Of a stretch of DNA of 6,236 nucleotides, positions 1 to 6,236 are shown one piece after another (within the stretch, counting starts at the first letter, position 1; each line of letters begins with the position of its first letter). The stretch is from Chloroflexota bacterium. Its GTDB lineage: Bacteria; Chloroflexota; Chloroflexia; QHBQ01; JADMIH01. Under the pieces are notes generated by a model. The model searched no databases and was not told where the DNA came from. It worked only from the letters and a program-made list of their open reading frames with translations. The stretch is taken from positions 1-6,236 of the forward strand of contig JADMIH010000210.1 in assembly GCA_015478675.1 (NCBI GenBank), in the 5' to 3' direction. The position numbers and the translations under genes were made by a program.

Positions 1-131
1 ATTTGCCTCGGCACAACCAGCAGGCTATACTATTTCCGTGAAGTGTCTACATAACAAGCTATCGTAATCTGCCTGCTTCGCAGTATGCGGAAGTTCTGAA
101 CTGGCTGCACAAGTGGTACGAGGACCTATGA
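1..131 (+). pseudogene. Frameshifted 3' fragment of an unidentified protein gene
   Basis: No single frame is open across this stretch, but two frames each read like protein and join smoothly. The first frame (from base 1) gives a segment ending in RLYYFREV at 45, then stops at TAA 52-54. The third frame, from about 48, reads YITSYRNLPASQ and then AEVLNWLHKWYEDL before the TGA at 129-131. Joining them at 45-48, by dropping two bases or restoring one, gives a coherent C-terminus that is helical and rich in W, Y and L. From memory, such a tail (aromatic residue, SY, LP, then an amphipathic helix ending near W-Y) occurs at the ends of some phage antirepressor-like proteins. I cannot confirm that and assign no function. 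The 5' part lies outside the window. It could also be chance coding. Confidence 0.35.
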
Positions 132-203
132 AAGGAGCTAAGCGGGTAGTGTCAGGAGATCCAAGGAGATATAGCCTAGCGGCCGAGTTGGAGTAACTGG
201 AAA

Positions 204-1337
204 ATGTTCGTGAGTAAGCATCTATCCCCCCGTTCTGCCAGCAGCTCAGAGCAGAACCCCATTGAGCAGTCGGAGCCCCAGGGCGCTGACTTCAATAGTC
301 TTCTCAACGATCTGCGGTCAATCATCGGTATGGGTCGCGGCAGGGCAGCGGCCGCTATCAACTCGGAGATGGTGGCCACGTACTGGCAGATAGGAGAGCG
401 TATTGTACGTGAAGAGCAGGAGGGTGCGCTACGTGCTGCCTATGGAGAACGGGCGCTGGAGCGGTTGGCGCATGTGCTCAGTACTGAGTTTGGCAGGGGG
501 TTCAACGAGCGCAGCCTGCGCAATATGCGCCAGTTCTATATGGCTTACCCGATTCGGTCCACACTGCGGACCGAATTGACGTGGAGCCAATACCGCACGT
601 TGATGCGCTTGCCCGATCTAGATCAGCGTGATTTCTATGCCAGGCTGGCGATCAGCGGGCGCTGGAGTTCTCGTGAGCTGGAGCGGCAGATAGGCTCTAT
701 GCTATACGAGCGCGCTGCGCTATCCCGCCGGTCGGACCAGCTTGCAGCTGAGCTCCCCGACAAAGGTGATGCTCTTGCCCCATACGATGAGACCTTTCGC
801 GACCCTTACATTCTCGACTTCTTAGGCCTACAAGACACCTATTCCGAGCGGGATCTTGAGGCAGCACTTATCCACAACATCGAGCGGTTCTTGTTGGAGT
901 TGGGGTCAGACTTCTGCTTCATGGGTAGGCAGCGCAGGCTCACTGTGGGCGATGAAGACTACTACGTTGATCTGGTGTTCTACCATCGCGGGCTGCGCTG
1001 CCTTGTGCTGGTTGACCTCAAGATCGGCCCCTTCTCCCCAGCGGACGCTGCTCAGATGAAGCTTTATCTGAATTGGGTGCGGCTTCACGACAAGCGCGAA
1101 GGTGAAGCAGATCCCATCGGCCTGATCCTATGTGGCTCTAAGAACGAGCAGGTAGTTGAGCTGTTGCTATCTGACCCAGCAAACAGCATTGACGAGCGCA
1201 TAAGGGTATCACAATATCTACTGCTAAATAGCGAGGAGGCGATCAAAGAGCGGCTGGCACTCATCTCGGAGGCATACGAGCAAGGCCATCACACTTTGTC
1301 CTACAACGACACGGGAACTGACAGTACTGAAGTCTGA
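204..1337 (+). CDS. DUF1016/YhcG-type PD-(D/E)XK nuclease family protein
   Basis: This 377-residue protein is complete and close to the usual length of the DUF1016 (YhcG) family. The N-terminal conserved domain runs from about residue 30 to 165. It includes INSEMVATYWQIGERIV, a segment with GERALERLAHVLSTEFGRGF, the SLRNMRQFY motif and LTWSQYRTLMRL. The C-terminal nuclease-like domain (about 195-350) has DPYILDFLGL, then YYVDLVFYHRGLRCLVLVDL leading into KIGPFSPADAAQMKLYLNW. Candidate catalytic residues are D256 and D271-x-K273, here D-L-K where many relatives have E-L-K. The family is grouped with PD-(D/E)XK nucleases related to Holliday-junction resolvases. Its cellular role is poorly defined, though it is often found in mobile and defence regions. 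ATG 204 is the only usable start because TAG 177-179 closes the frame upstream. GGAG at 190-193 sits 10 bases before it. The first 28 residues are Ser-rich and not conserved. It is cytosolic, with no signal peptide or membrane segment. No clear promoter is visible in 132-203. Confidence 0.93.
   Translation: MFVSKHLSPRSASSSEQNPIEQSEPQGADFNSLLNDLRSIIGMGRGRAAAAINSEMVATYWQIGERIVREEQEGALRAAYGERALERLAHVLSTEFGRGFNERSLRNMRQFYMAYPIRSTLRTELTWSQYRTLMRLPDLDQRDFYARLAISGRWSSRELERQIGSMLYERAALSRRSDQLAAELPDKGDALAPYDETFRDPYILDFLGLQDTYSERDLEAALIHNIERFLLELGSDFCFMGRQRRLTVGDEDYYVDLVFYHRGLRCLVLVDLKIGPFSPADAAQMKLYLNWVRLHDKREGEADPIGLILCGSKNEQVVELLLSDPANSIDERIRVSQYLLLNSEEAIKERLALISEAYEQGHHTLSYNDTGTDSTEV
550..578. repeat. 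Inverted repeat inside the DUF1016 gene
   Basis: ATTCGGTCC at 552-560 and GGACCGAAT at 568-576 are perfect reverse complements around a 7-base loop (ACACTGC). One G-T and one C-G pair extend the stem to 550-578. It lies in codons for residues about 116-125 of the nuclease, so it would form a hairpin in the mRNA. No T-run follows. It may be chance, an attenuating structure or a protein-binding site. Confidence 0.5.
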
Positions 1338-1389
1338 AGAGCCTATATAGGTCTTCCCCGCCTCCTTATCGCGAGCTACACATCAGGGC

Positions 1390-1414
1390 CTTGTCCAACA
1401 GCTTGTTGGACAAG
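1390..1414. repeat. Perfect 11-bp inverted repeat (hairpin)
   Basis: CTTGTCCAACA at 1390-1400 and TGTTGGACAAG at 1404-1414 are exact reverse complements separated by GCT. The hairpin starts 52 bases after the DUF1016 gene stop. Neither strand has a T-tract next to it, so it is not a textbook intrinsic terminator. It could slow or end transcription with a factor, protect the 3' end of the message, or be an operator for a dimeric DNA-binding protein such as the HTH protein encoded 275 bases downstream. It lies within the possible gene remnant and could then be a chance by-product of codons for LVQQLVGQ. Confidence 0.75.
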
Positions 1415-1580
1415 TACTACGGGGCCATAACGTCTATCTCCTCGACACGGATGCCCTTCATAGCACAATGGGATATTTTTTGTCATGCTAAGGCGCCTCA
1501 TCGAGGATGCCCCTGACGAGCAGCCGAAAGAGCAATAGCTGTCAAGCATCCCGTTTATCGCGAAACTGATGTCCAGCGGC

Positions 1581-1610
1581 TTGACAAAACTATTCTCTAC
1601 AATGCATACT
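1581..1610 (+). promoter_or_regulatory. Possible sigma-70-type promoter for the HTH gene
   Basis: TTGACA at 1581-1586 is a perfect -35 match. It is followed 18 bases later by CATACT at 1605-1610, which matches four of six bases of TATAAT. Transcription would begin near 1617, about 70 bases before the GTG start at 1689, leaving a plausible leader. The site overlaps the presumed gene remnant, so a functional promoter here would fit with that remnant no longer being a working gene. The weak -10 makes this tentative. Confidence 0.3.
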
Positions 1611-1675
1611 ATGCCGACGAGCTTTCCTATAACCTCTACCATAGTGGCTGGGGTTATATTGCTATCTAGACCAGA

Positions 1676-1681
1676 GTGAGG
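1676..1681 (+). promoter_or_regulatory. Ribosome-binding site deciding a GTG start
   Basis: GTGAGG at 1676-1681, with 7 bases before GTG 1689, is a good Shine-Dalgarno match. It favours this GTG over the in-frame ATG at 1734, which has no comparable purine-rich site upstream. Confidence 0.6.
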
Positions 1682-1688
1682 CTTTGCC

Positions 1689-1997
1689 GTGGGAGATAAT
1701 TCCGACGAGGTGGATCCAACCGATCTGACAGAGATGCTTACAAGTGGGGAAGCTGCCTCTCGCCTTGGAGTTAGCCGCAGACGTGTACTCGCCCTTGTAG
1801 AAACGGGGCGGTTACCTGCGCGTCGTGCTGTGCCAATCGAACTTGCCAGGCTACTTGAGGCGCGCCGCATAAAATCTGTGCCGGCAGCAGGCGTGGTGTT
1901 GATCCAAACCGATGACCTTCTACTGGTAGAAGACAGGCAGACCGGCTACCCAAAGGGTAGACCCAGGAAGCCTGTATCCGATGGCTTGGCATCCTAG
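1689..1997 (+). CDS. Small HTH DNA-binding protein (excisionase/MerR-like HTH_17 type)
   Basis: This 102-residue protein is a likely DNA-binding regulator. Residues 17-46 (LTSGEAASRLGVSRRRVLAL, then VETGRLPARR) form a clear winged-helix-type HTH of the excisionase/MerR kind, with the usual E-A-A, L-G-V-S and G-R-L-P-A positions. The C-terminal part, VVLIQTDDLLLVEDRQTG then YPKGRPRKP, matches the wing and basic tail often seen in these small proteins. Unusually, about 20 residues (AVPIELARLLEARRIKSVPA, 47-66) separate the HTH from the wing-like segment. In short relatives, as I recall them, a G-R-D-W-L-I segment follows the HTH almost directly. Such proteins serve as recombination directionality factors, antitoxin-like regulators or local repressors. 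No integrase or toxin gene is visible nearby, so the target is unknown. The start is GTG with a good ribosome-binding site. The gene ends 323 bases before the nuclease-helicase gene. Confidence 0.82.
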   Translation: MGDNSDEVDPTDLTEMLTSGEAASRLGVSRRRVLALVETGRLPARRAVPIELARLLEARRIKSVPAAGVVLIQTDDLLLVEDRQTGYPKGRPRKPVSDGLAS

Positions 1998-2320
1998 CCC
2001 GACTCACAGAAAGGCAAGAGTGATCTCGAATGTGGCCGATGTAAACCGGTGATTCGCATGCCGCATAAACCTATAAGATTATCACCTCTAGAAAAGAGAG
2101 TCCACTCGTATGAACGTCCTTATGTGCAACCGGCTGATCGATGAATACAAATCCTATGTGTCCAATTTGTAAACATCCGCGACGGGAGAGATGAGCCGAT
2201 GACGCGGGAAACGGTGGCGAAGGGTGTGGCCGAGCAGTCCGATGAGGTGGTAATCGTACACAAAATATAAAGCTCAAAATCCATTCCTTACTTGCTTACA
2301 CATACAAGTGAGAACGACCG
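1998..2320. other. Intergenic stretch with no convincing intact gene
   Basis: This gap separates the HTH gene from the helicase gene. It is patchily AT-rich (around 2066-2100 and 2255-2300) and carries only tiny + strand frames. One is a 20-codon frame at 2110-2172 (MNVLMCNRLIDEYKSYVSNL), preceded by purine-rich AGAAAAGAGAG. A second is a 17-codon CPIC-containing frame at 2141-2194. The third is a 23-codon frame at 2199-2270. TATAAA at 2266-2271 could be a -10 element for the helicase gene, but the base pattern 17 bases upstream (TGAGGT) is a poor -35. I see no terminator with a T-run after the HTH gene and no tRNA or repeat array. Confidence 0.6.
2141..2270 (+). pseudogene. Possible broken zinc-ribbon small protein
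   Basis: ATG 2141 opens a 17-codon frame, MNTNPMCPICKHPRRER, ending at TGA 2192-2194. The C-x2-C-x-H-P-x-R-x-E pattern recalls the start of small zinc-ribbon/HTH proteins common in phage and accessory DNA, which usually continue with I-D and a helix. A second frame is open across the same point and gives RDEPMTRETVAKGVAEQSDE then VVIVHKI, ending at TAA 2268-2270. One indel near 2186-2190 would join them into about 43 residues. Only one CxxC pair is present and the family match is from memory, so this could be chance. Confidence 0.22.
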
Positions 2321-5300
2321 ATGTTAAGCAGCTCATCATCGAACACTTTCAGAGCCGAGGTCGCTCTGCCGGGCGAAACCGGAGAGTATAAAATATCGCC
2401 TACTGATGTCTCTCAGTTCATCAGGCTCGAGCAGTGCCAGCGTTACCTACGTCTGCGGCTGCACGAAAGGGCATACGGTCGGGACTTCTTCGAGCAGTAT
2501 GGTGTCCACCCTCAGACTATCCCACCGCTTCTCACGCGCTCGGGGCAATCGTTCGAGGAGCAGGTAGAGGCCCAGGTTGCAGTTGGCTACACGACCCGCA
2601 ACCTAGCCCGGGACGGCTCCTCCAGGCGCGACTCAGACAACGCAACAGTAGTCGAGGTAGCACGCGATCTGCCCGCAGGTGGCAGTGTGGTGTTGTTTCA
2701 AACCCGCCTCTCATTGTCCCTTGGAGAGTGGTGGTTTCGGGGCGACATAGATATCCTCCGCATGGAGCGCTACGAGGATGGCACACTGCACCTTCTCATA
2801 GCCGATATGAAAAGCTCCGCCGAGGCGAAGATGGAGCACCGCCTGCAGGTAGCGTTCTACCACCGCATGCTGTCCAGCCTGCTTGAGCGCGAGGGCATAC
2901 CTCATAGTGAGATCAGCATGGGCATACTCTTCCGGGGGTCTGTCCTTCCCACCAATGACTTCGATCACCAGGAACTTGCCCGTATCGCTGAACAGCACGC
3001 TCTTGCCGAACAGCTCTTCGGCGTTGATGATGCTCTGCTTGAGATCGCGCCTGACCCGGCACCCTACCTCGATTCGGTGGATGACCTTGTCACGGGTCCG
3101 GATTCTACTGCCCTCCGCCTCTTGAGCGCGCCCTTTGATGAACTGCCCTACCATCTCACCCACAAGTGCGACGGGTGCCTGTACAATGAGTATTGCATGA
3201 AGTGGACTGCGGAGCACAACGACCTGTCCCTGGTGCCCCACCTCACGGCTCTGGAGAAAGAGGCCTTGCGGCGCAAAGGCGTCAATACTGTATTCGACCT
3301 TGCAAGTCTGAAGGATCTACGTTACACGGAAAGTGCTGACGGCAATCGCTTCGACGGTCTCGTGCCGTCGCCCGGCAAGGAGAAGCTGACCAGGCAGCTA
3401 TCTGGGCAATGGGGCATCGGCCACCGGCTTGATGAGCTAATCCTGAGGGCCAGGCGCTATCTCGACTGGAAGCAATACGATGTGGAAGCCATTCCTTACA
3501 TCCCCAGCAAAGGGCACGGCTCGCTACCCTACTGCGATCCCAATCACAATTCCAATCTCGTCAAAGTATATATAGACGCGCAACACGATTACCTACAGGA
3601 CCGCGTGTATCTCCTGGGATCTTTGGTGGTGGCTTACGAGGGTGGCATGGAGAAAGCCGAACACCGCAGAGTCGTCAGGATGACTTCCGGCCCTCCGGGT
3701 ACCGACGAAGAAGAAAGGGAACTGCTGGTCGAATGGATCGGTAAAACGCTGAACGCAGTGGCGGAATTAGCAGCACCAGATGAGAACGGGCAGCCAACTG
3801 CGCCAATCCACCTGATCTTCTTCAACAGGTACGAGCAGCGGGTGCTGCTGGATGCGCTCGCCCGCCACCTGCCCACCATCCTGGCTGCAACGCCCATGTA
3901 CGACTTCCTCACACAGAAAGCGGCATTCGACTCGCCCGTTGCCACCTTCCTGGACGATGAGATCCGCGAGCTGAAGAACTACCCGATGCTGTGCCAGTCT
4001 TTGCAGGCGGTGGCCGCTTTCCTCAAGTTCGATTGGCGCAGCCCCCGCAATTACCGCGCCATATTCCGGGAGCGCATGTTCGACTTCTGGGGCAAACTGG
4101 ACAAAGCGGACGCAGAAGACACACAAGCCTGGTACACCAACCGGTCTCGCTTCAAGAGCGAGATCCCGCTTGAGTTTGCCTACTCATCATGGGGTGAATT
4201 GCCTCCGCCCGCTGAGGGGAAGGCTGACCCGTTCGAGCCGTACCGCAAAGCCACCACCAATCTCATCCTCGAGTTCCAGGCCAAGCGTTTGGACGCTATT
4301 CACTACATAGTGAGCCGCGACTTTCGGGGCAACCGTCTCACTACCAAAACGCCCTTTCGGCTGCCCGACCTCGCCTCTTTTTCGGAGAAGGCTCCTTCGT
4401 TGGCCCATGCCCTTGAAGAGTTCGTTACCATCGAGCGCCACGTAACACTGGCCGGGTGGAAGTCAGTCCGCAATATAGCCCCGGAGCGGCGCGCTCTCAT
4501 GGGCGAAACCCTACTCGTCCGGTATCGCGAAGAGGACCAGGACCCTGAGGTCGTCAGGGTGAATCGCGAGCAACAACAGCGCCAGATTCTGCGTGAGCAG
4601 TACCGGGCGGCCTTCAAGGCGGCGAATCCAACTGCCAAACAGGTGCGCCTTACTCCCGACCAGAAGAAGGCTAGCGACTATTCCCAGGTAGGAATGCGCT
4701 ACCGCTTGCGGCTGGAAACCGCAAAGGCGGGCATCGACGCTGGCCTGGACGAAGTGCTGGGGCTTACCAATTTGCGAGAAGGCGATACTATGATCCTCTA
4801 CCCTCGCATCACATACGATGAGCGCCTTTCTGCCGACGAGCGCACACCCCAGACACCAACCCCCAAGCAGATGCTGTACGGGCCCCAGGTGAAGATCGAG
4901 CGCATCGTAGTTGAGCGCAATGAACAGAATGAGGCAGTGCAGGCGTTCGTGGAGGTCGAGTGGCAGCAGCAGATAGGGGGCGAGTGGTCAAAGGGTTTCG
5001 TCTTTGGCACGGGTTCCGAAGACCGTCCGATAGTTGACGGTAAGCTGTATACGCTGGACCCCGACATCAACGACATCTATGGTTACTGGTGCATGGTCAC
5101 GACCAAAGCCCTCGCGGAAGCCATAGCGGCAGGTAACAGCGAAGTGAACACACTCTACAGCAGGCTCTCCAACCCACAAGGCAGCTACGTGGAGTGGGAC
5201 GAGCGGGCCAGGGAGGGACAAGCGCGCTTCTATGAGGGGTTGGAGGCGCTGCATTCCTTGAGCGAGCATGAGATGCCGCAGTTCGAGGAAAGCAAGCACG

Positions 5301-6236
5301 ACTATGTCTCCTATCACGGCGACGATCCGGTGCTGCTCGTGCAGGGGCCACCGGGCACGGGCAAGAGCTATTCTACGGCGTTCGCCATATTCGCCCGAAT
5401 GCAGGGCGCCATGTCCTCGGAGCGTCCGTTCCGTGTGTTTATCTCGTGCAAAACGCACGCCGCGACCGATGTGCTACTTGAGAACGTGCGCCACGTCCAG
5501 AACCGCCTCCGTTACTTCCAGGAGCATTACTCAGACCTTTTCGACCGCTATTTTGACCCGCGCCTCCTTGATGTAGAGCTATTCAGGGTCGCACCCAAGC
5601 AGCCTGTGGGAGGCGTGACCAACCTCGACAAAGAGCGGGACAAAGAGAAAGGCGAGGATGGGAACGCCGACATAATCATCCGCTCCGAGTGGTGCGTTGT
5701 GGCCTCTACACCGGGCCATATCTACGGGATGGTCAAGGCTAGGTGGGGGAACAAAGACCTGTTCGGGCACTACTTCTGCGATCTGCTCGTGCTTGATGAG
5801 GCGTCGCAGATGAACATCCCGGAAGCCATCATGGCAGCCTTGCCTCTGAAGCCTACCGGCCAGTTGATCGTGGTAGGTGACCACAGGCAGATGGCTCCCA
5901 TTGTGAAACACTCGTGGGACAATGAGCCGAAGAGGACCTTCAAGGAGTATAAGACTTACCGCTCCCTGTTCGTCACATTACTGGAGTTGGATCCGCCCAT
6001 TCCAATGATCAAGTTTGCAGAGAGTTTTCGCCTCCACTCGGCGATGGCCGAGTTCCTGCGCCGAGAGATTTACTCCAAAGACGGCATACGTTATCACTCG
6101 AACAGGAACACTGTGCTGCCTAATCTGGAGCTGTCCGACCCGTTTGTGGCTGCTGTGTTGGCACCTGAGCATCCACTCGTGGTGATAGTCCACGATGAGG
6201 CAGGCAGCCAGACGCGCAATGAGTTCGAGCAGCGCC
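2321..6236 (+). CDS. Cas4-like nuclease / RNase H-like / SF1 helicase fusion protein (3' end outside window)
   Basis: The frame is open for 1305 codons with no stop. ATG 2321 is the first possible start, since TGA 2309-2311 closes the frame upstream. AGTGAGA lies 7 bases before it. Residues 25-300 form a Cas4/AddB-like nuclease: C39, G141-D142-I-D144, D162-M-K164, Q176-x3-Y180, then C283-x2-C286-x5-C292. The four cysteines fit a 4Fe-4S cluster. Residues about 306-330 resemble a helix-hairpin linker. Residues about 413-620 resemble the YprB/RNase H-like domain of TM0106-type proteins (VYIDAQHD at 416-423, HLIFFNRYEQRVLLDALARH, and SLQAVAAFLKFDWRSP), but the expected D-x-E reads D419-x-Q421. 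Residues about 815-925 are beta-rich and may be the barrel inserted in Upf1/Dna2-like helicases. The helicase core has motif I GPPGTGKS (1009-1016), Ia CKTHAATD (1043-1050), ASTPGHIYG, II DEASQ (1159-1163), III GDHRQ (1186-1190) and a motif IV-like ESFRLH (R1237). Motifs V and VI lie beyond the window. The likely activity is ATP-driven unwinding coupled to DNA cleavage, acting in the cytosol in end-processing or defence. The biological role is inferred. Confidence 0.92.
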   Translation, partial: MLSSSSSNTFRAEVALPGETGEYKISPTDVSQFIRLEQCQRYLRLRLHERAYGRDFFEQYGVHPQTIPPLLTRSGQSFEEQVEAQVAVGYTTRNLARDGSSRRDSDNATVVEVARDLPAGGSVVLFQTRLSLSLGEWWFRGDIDILRMERYEDGTLHLLIADMKSSAEAKMEHRLQVAFYHRMLSSLLEREGIPHSEISMGILFRGSVLPTNDFDHQELARIAEQHALAEQLFGVDDALLEIAPDPAPYLDSVDDLVTGPDSTALRLLSAPFDELPYHLTHKCDGCLYNEYCMKWTAEHNDLSLVPHLTALEKEALRRKGVNTVFDLASLKDLRYTESADGNRFDGLVPSPGKEKLTRQLSGQWGIGHRLDELILRARRYLDWKQYDVEAIPYIPSKGHGSLPYCDPNHNSNLVKVYIDAQHDYLQDRVYLLGSLVVAYEGGMEKAEHRRVVRMTSGPPGTDEEERELLVEWIGKTLNAVAELAAPDENGQPTAPIHLIFFNRYEQRVLLDALARHLPTILAATPMYDFLTQKAAFDSPVATFLDDEIRELKNYPMLCQSLQAVAAFLKFDWRSPRNYRAIFRERMFDFWGKLDKADAEDTQAWYTNRSRFKSEIPLEFAYSSWGELPPPAEGKADPFEPYRKATTNLILEFQAKRLDAIHYIVSRDFRGNRLTTKTPFRLPDLASFSEKAPSLAHALEEFVTIERHVTLAGWKSVRNIAPERRALMGETLLVRYREEDQDPEVVRVNREQQQRQILREQYRAAFKAANPTAKQVRLTPDQKKASDYSQVGMRYRLRLETAKAGIDAGLDEVLGLTNLREGDTMILYPRITYDERLSADERTPQTPTPKQMLYGPQVKIERIVVERNEQNEAVQAFVEVEWQQQIGGEWSKGFVFGTGSEDRPIVDGKLYTLDPDINDIYGYWCMVTTKALAEAIAAGNSEVNTLYSRLSNPQGSYVEWDERAREGQARFYEGLEALHSLSEHEMPQFEESKHDYVSYHGDDPVLLVQGPPGTGKSYSTAFAIFARMQGAMSSERPFRVFISCKTHAATDVLLENVRHVQNRLRYFQEHYSDLFDRYFDPRLLDVELFRVAPKQPVGGVTNLDKERDKEKGEDGNADIIIRSEWCVVASTPGHIYGMVKARWGNKDLFGHYFCDLLVLDEASQMNIPEAIMAALPLKPTGQLIVVGDHRQMAPIVKHSWDNEPKRTFKEYKTYRSLFVTLLELDPPIPMIKFAESFRLHSAMAEFLRREIYSKDGIRYHSNRNTVLPNLELSDPFVAAVLAPEHPLVVIVHDEAGSQTRNEFEQR

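Larger units (their letters stand above)
1351..1669 (+). pseudogene. Decayed gene remnant spread over three frames
   Basis: Three consecutive + strand pieces in different frames each read like protein. The first (1351-1485, no start codon) contains HQGLVQQLVGQVLRGHNVYL followed by LDTDALHSTMGYF. The second (about 1464-1538) overlaps it at the T6 run 1476-1481 and gives VMLRRLIEDAPDEQP. The third (about 1517-1669) gives ERAIAVKHPVYRETDV, QRLDKTILYNAYYADELSYN and LYHSGWGYIAI, ending at TAG 1667-1669. The same direction of shift at about 1476-1481 and about 1525-1535 would join all three into roughly 105 residues. The third piece is the most protein-like, rich in Y, D, H and W. I do not recognise the family. 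With no start codon after the preceding gene's stop, the 5' end seems lost. The flanking genes are intact over long distances, so general sequencing error is a poor explanation, though local indel errors remain possible. Confidence 0.4.

Noticed and set aside
1342..1351. CCTATATAGG, a 10-base palindrome 4 bases after the DUF1016 gene stop.
   Set aside because: It has no loop and no T-run, so it cannot act as a hairpin terminator. A 10-base palindrome is weak evidence for an operator.
1476..1481. T6 run as a programmed frameshift site.
   Set aside because: The upstream piece has no start codon and a second frameshift is needed further on, so decay is a simpler explanation.
1376..1870. A 164-codon open frame on the - strand across the gap and the HTH gene.
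   Set aside because: It overlaps the well-supported HTH gene in antisense, is rich in R and S as shadow frames are, and shows no recognisable motif. The + strand pieces in the gap read more like protein.
2243..2271. TATAAA at 2266-2271 as a promoter for the helicase gene.
   Set aside because: The matching -35 position reads TGAGGT, only three of six bases, too weak to list as a promoter.
2321..3230. CRISPR-associated Cas4 as the identity of the N-terminal domain.
   Set aside because: The domain is Cas4-like in motifs and cysteines, but it is fused to a helicase and there is no repeat array or other cas gene. A TM0106-type nuclease-helicase is a better fit.
2711..3241. A 176-codon open frame on the - strand and several other - strand frames up to 6193.
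   Set aside because: All lie antisense to the nuclease-helicase frame, whose motifs are unmistakable. They are shadows.

Overview
The window is bacterial (or possibly phage/plasmid-borne) DNA of moderate G+C, mid-50s percent by eye. All recognisable genes are on the + strand. There are no rRNA, tRNA or CRISPR signals, and no marker that fixes the taxon. The mix of nuclease and helicase genes, a small DNA-binding protein and several decayed gene pieces is typical of an accessory or defence-type island rather than a core locus.

Layout. Positions 1-131 hold the broken 3' end of an unidentified gene, readable only if a frameshift near 45-47 is allowed. Positions 204-1337 encode an intact DUF1016/YhcG-type PD-(D/E)XK nuclease. 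Positions 1338-1688 have no intact gene. They contain a perfect 11-bp inverted repeat and what looks like a multiply frameshifted gene remnant (about 1351-1669). Positions 1689-1997 encode a 102-residue helix-turn-helix protein of the excisionase/MerR-like kind, with a GTG start and a good ribosome-binding site. Positions 1998-2320 have no convincing intact gene, only tiny reading frames, one of which resembles a broken CxxC zinc-ribbon protein. Positions 2321-6236 are one uninterrupted reading frame of 1305 codons that runs off the window.

The large protein is the main content. It starts with a Cas4/AddB-like Fe-S PD-(D/E)XK nuclease, followed by a region resembling the YprB/RNase H-like fold. 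A long linker with a beta-rich segment leads to a Dna2/Upf1-like superfamily 1 helicase, of which motifs I, Ia, II, III and a motif IV-like segment are visible. This is the general plan of the TM0106-type RecB-nuclease/helicase proteins. A role in processing DNA ends or invading DNA is a reasonable inference.

How the genes might work together: two separate PD-(D/E)XK nucleases, one fused to a helicase, flank a small DNA-binding protein that could regulate one or both. The gaps between genes (351 and 323 bases) and the decay inside them argue against one tight operon. A joint system is a hypothesis, not something the sequence proves.
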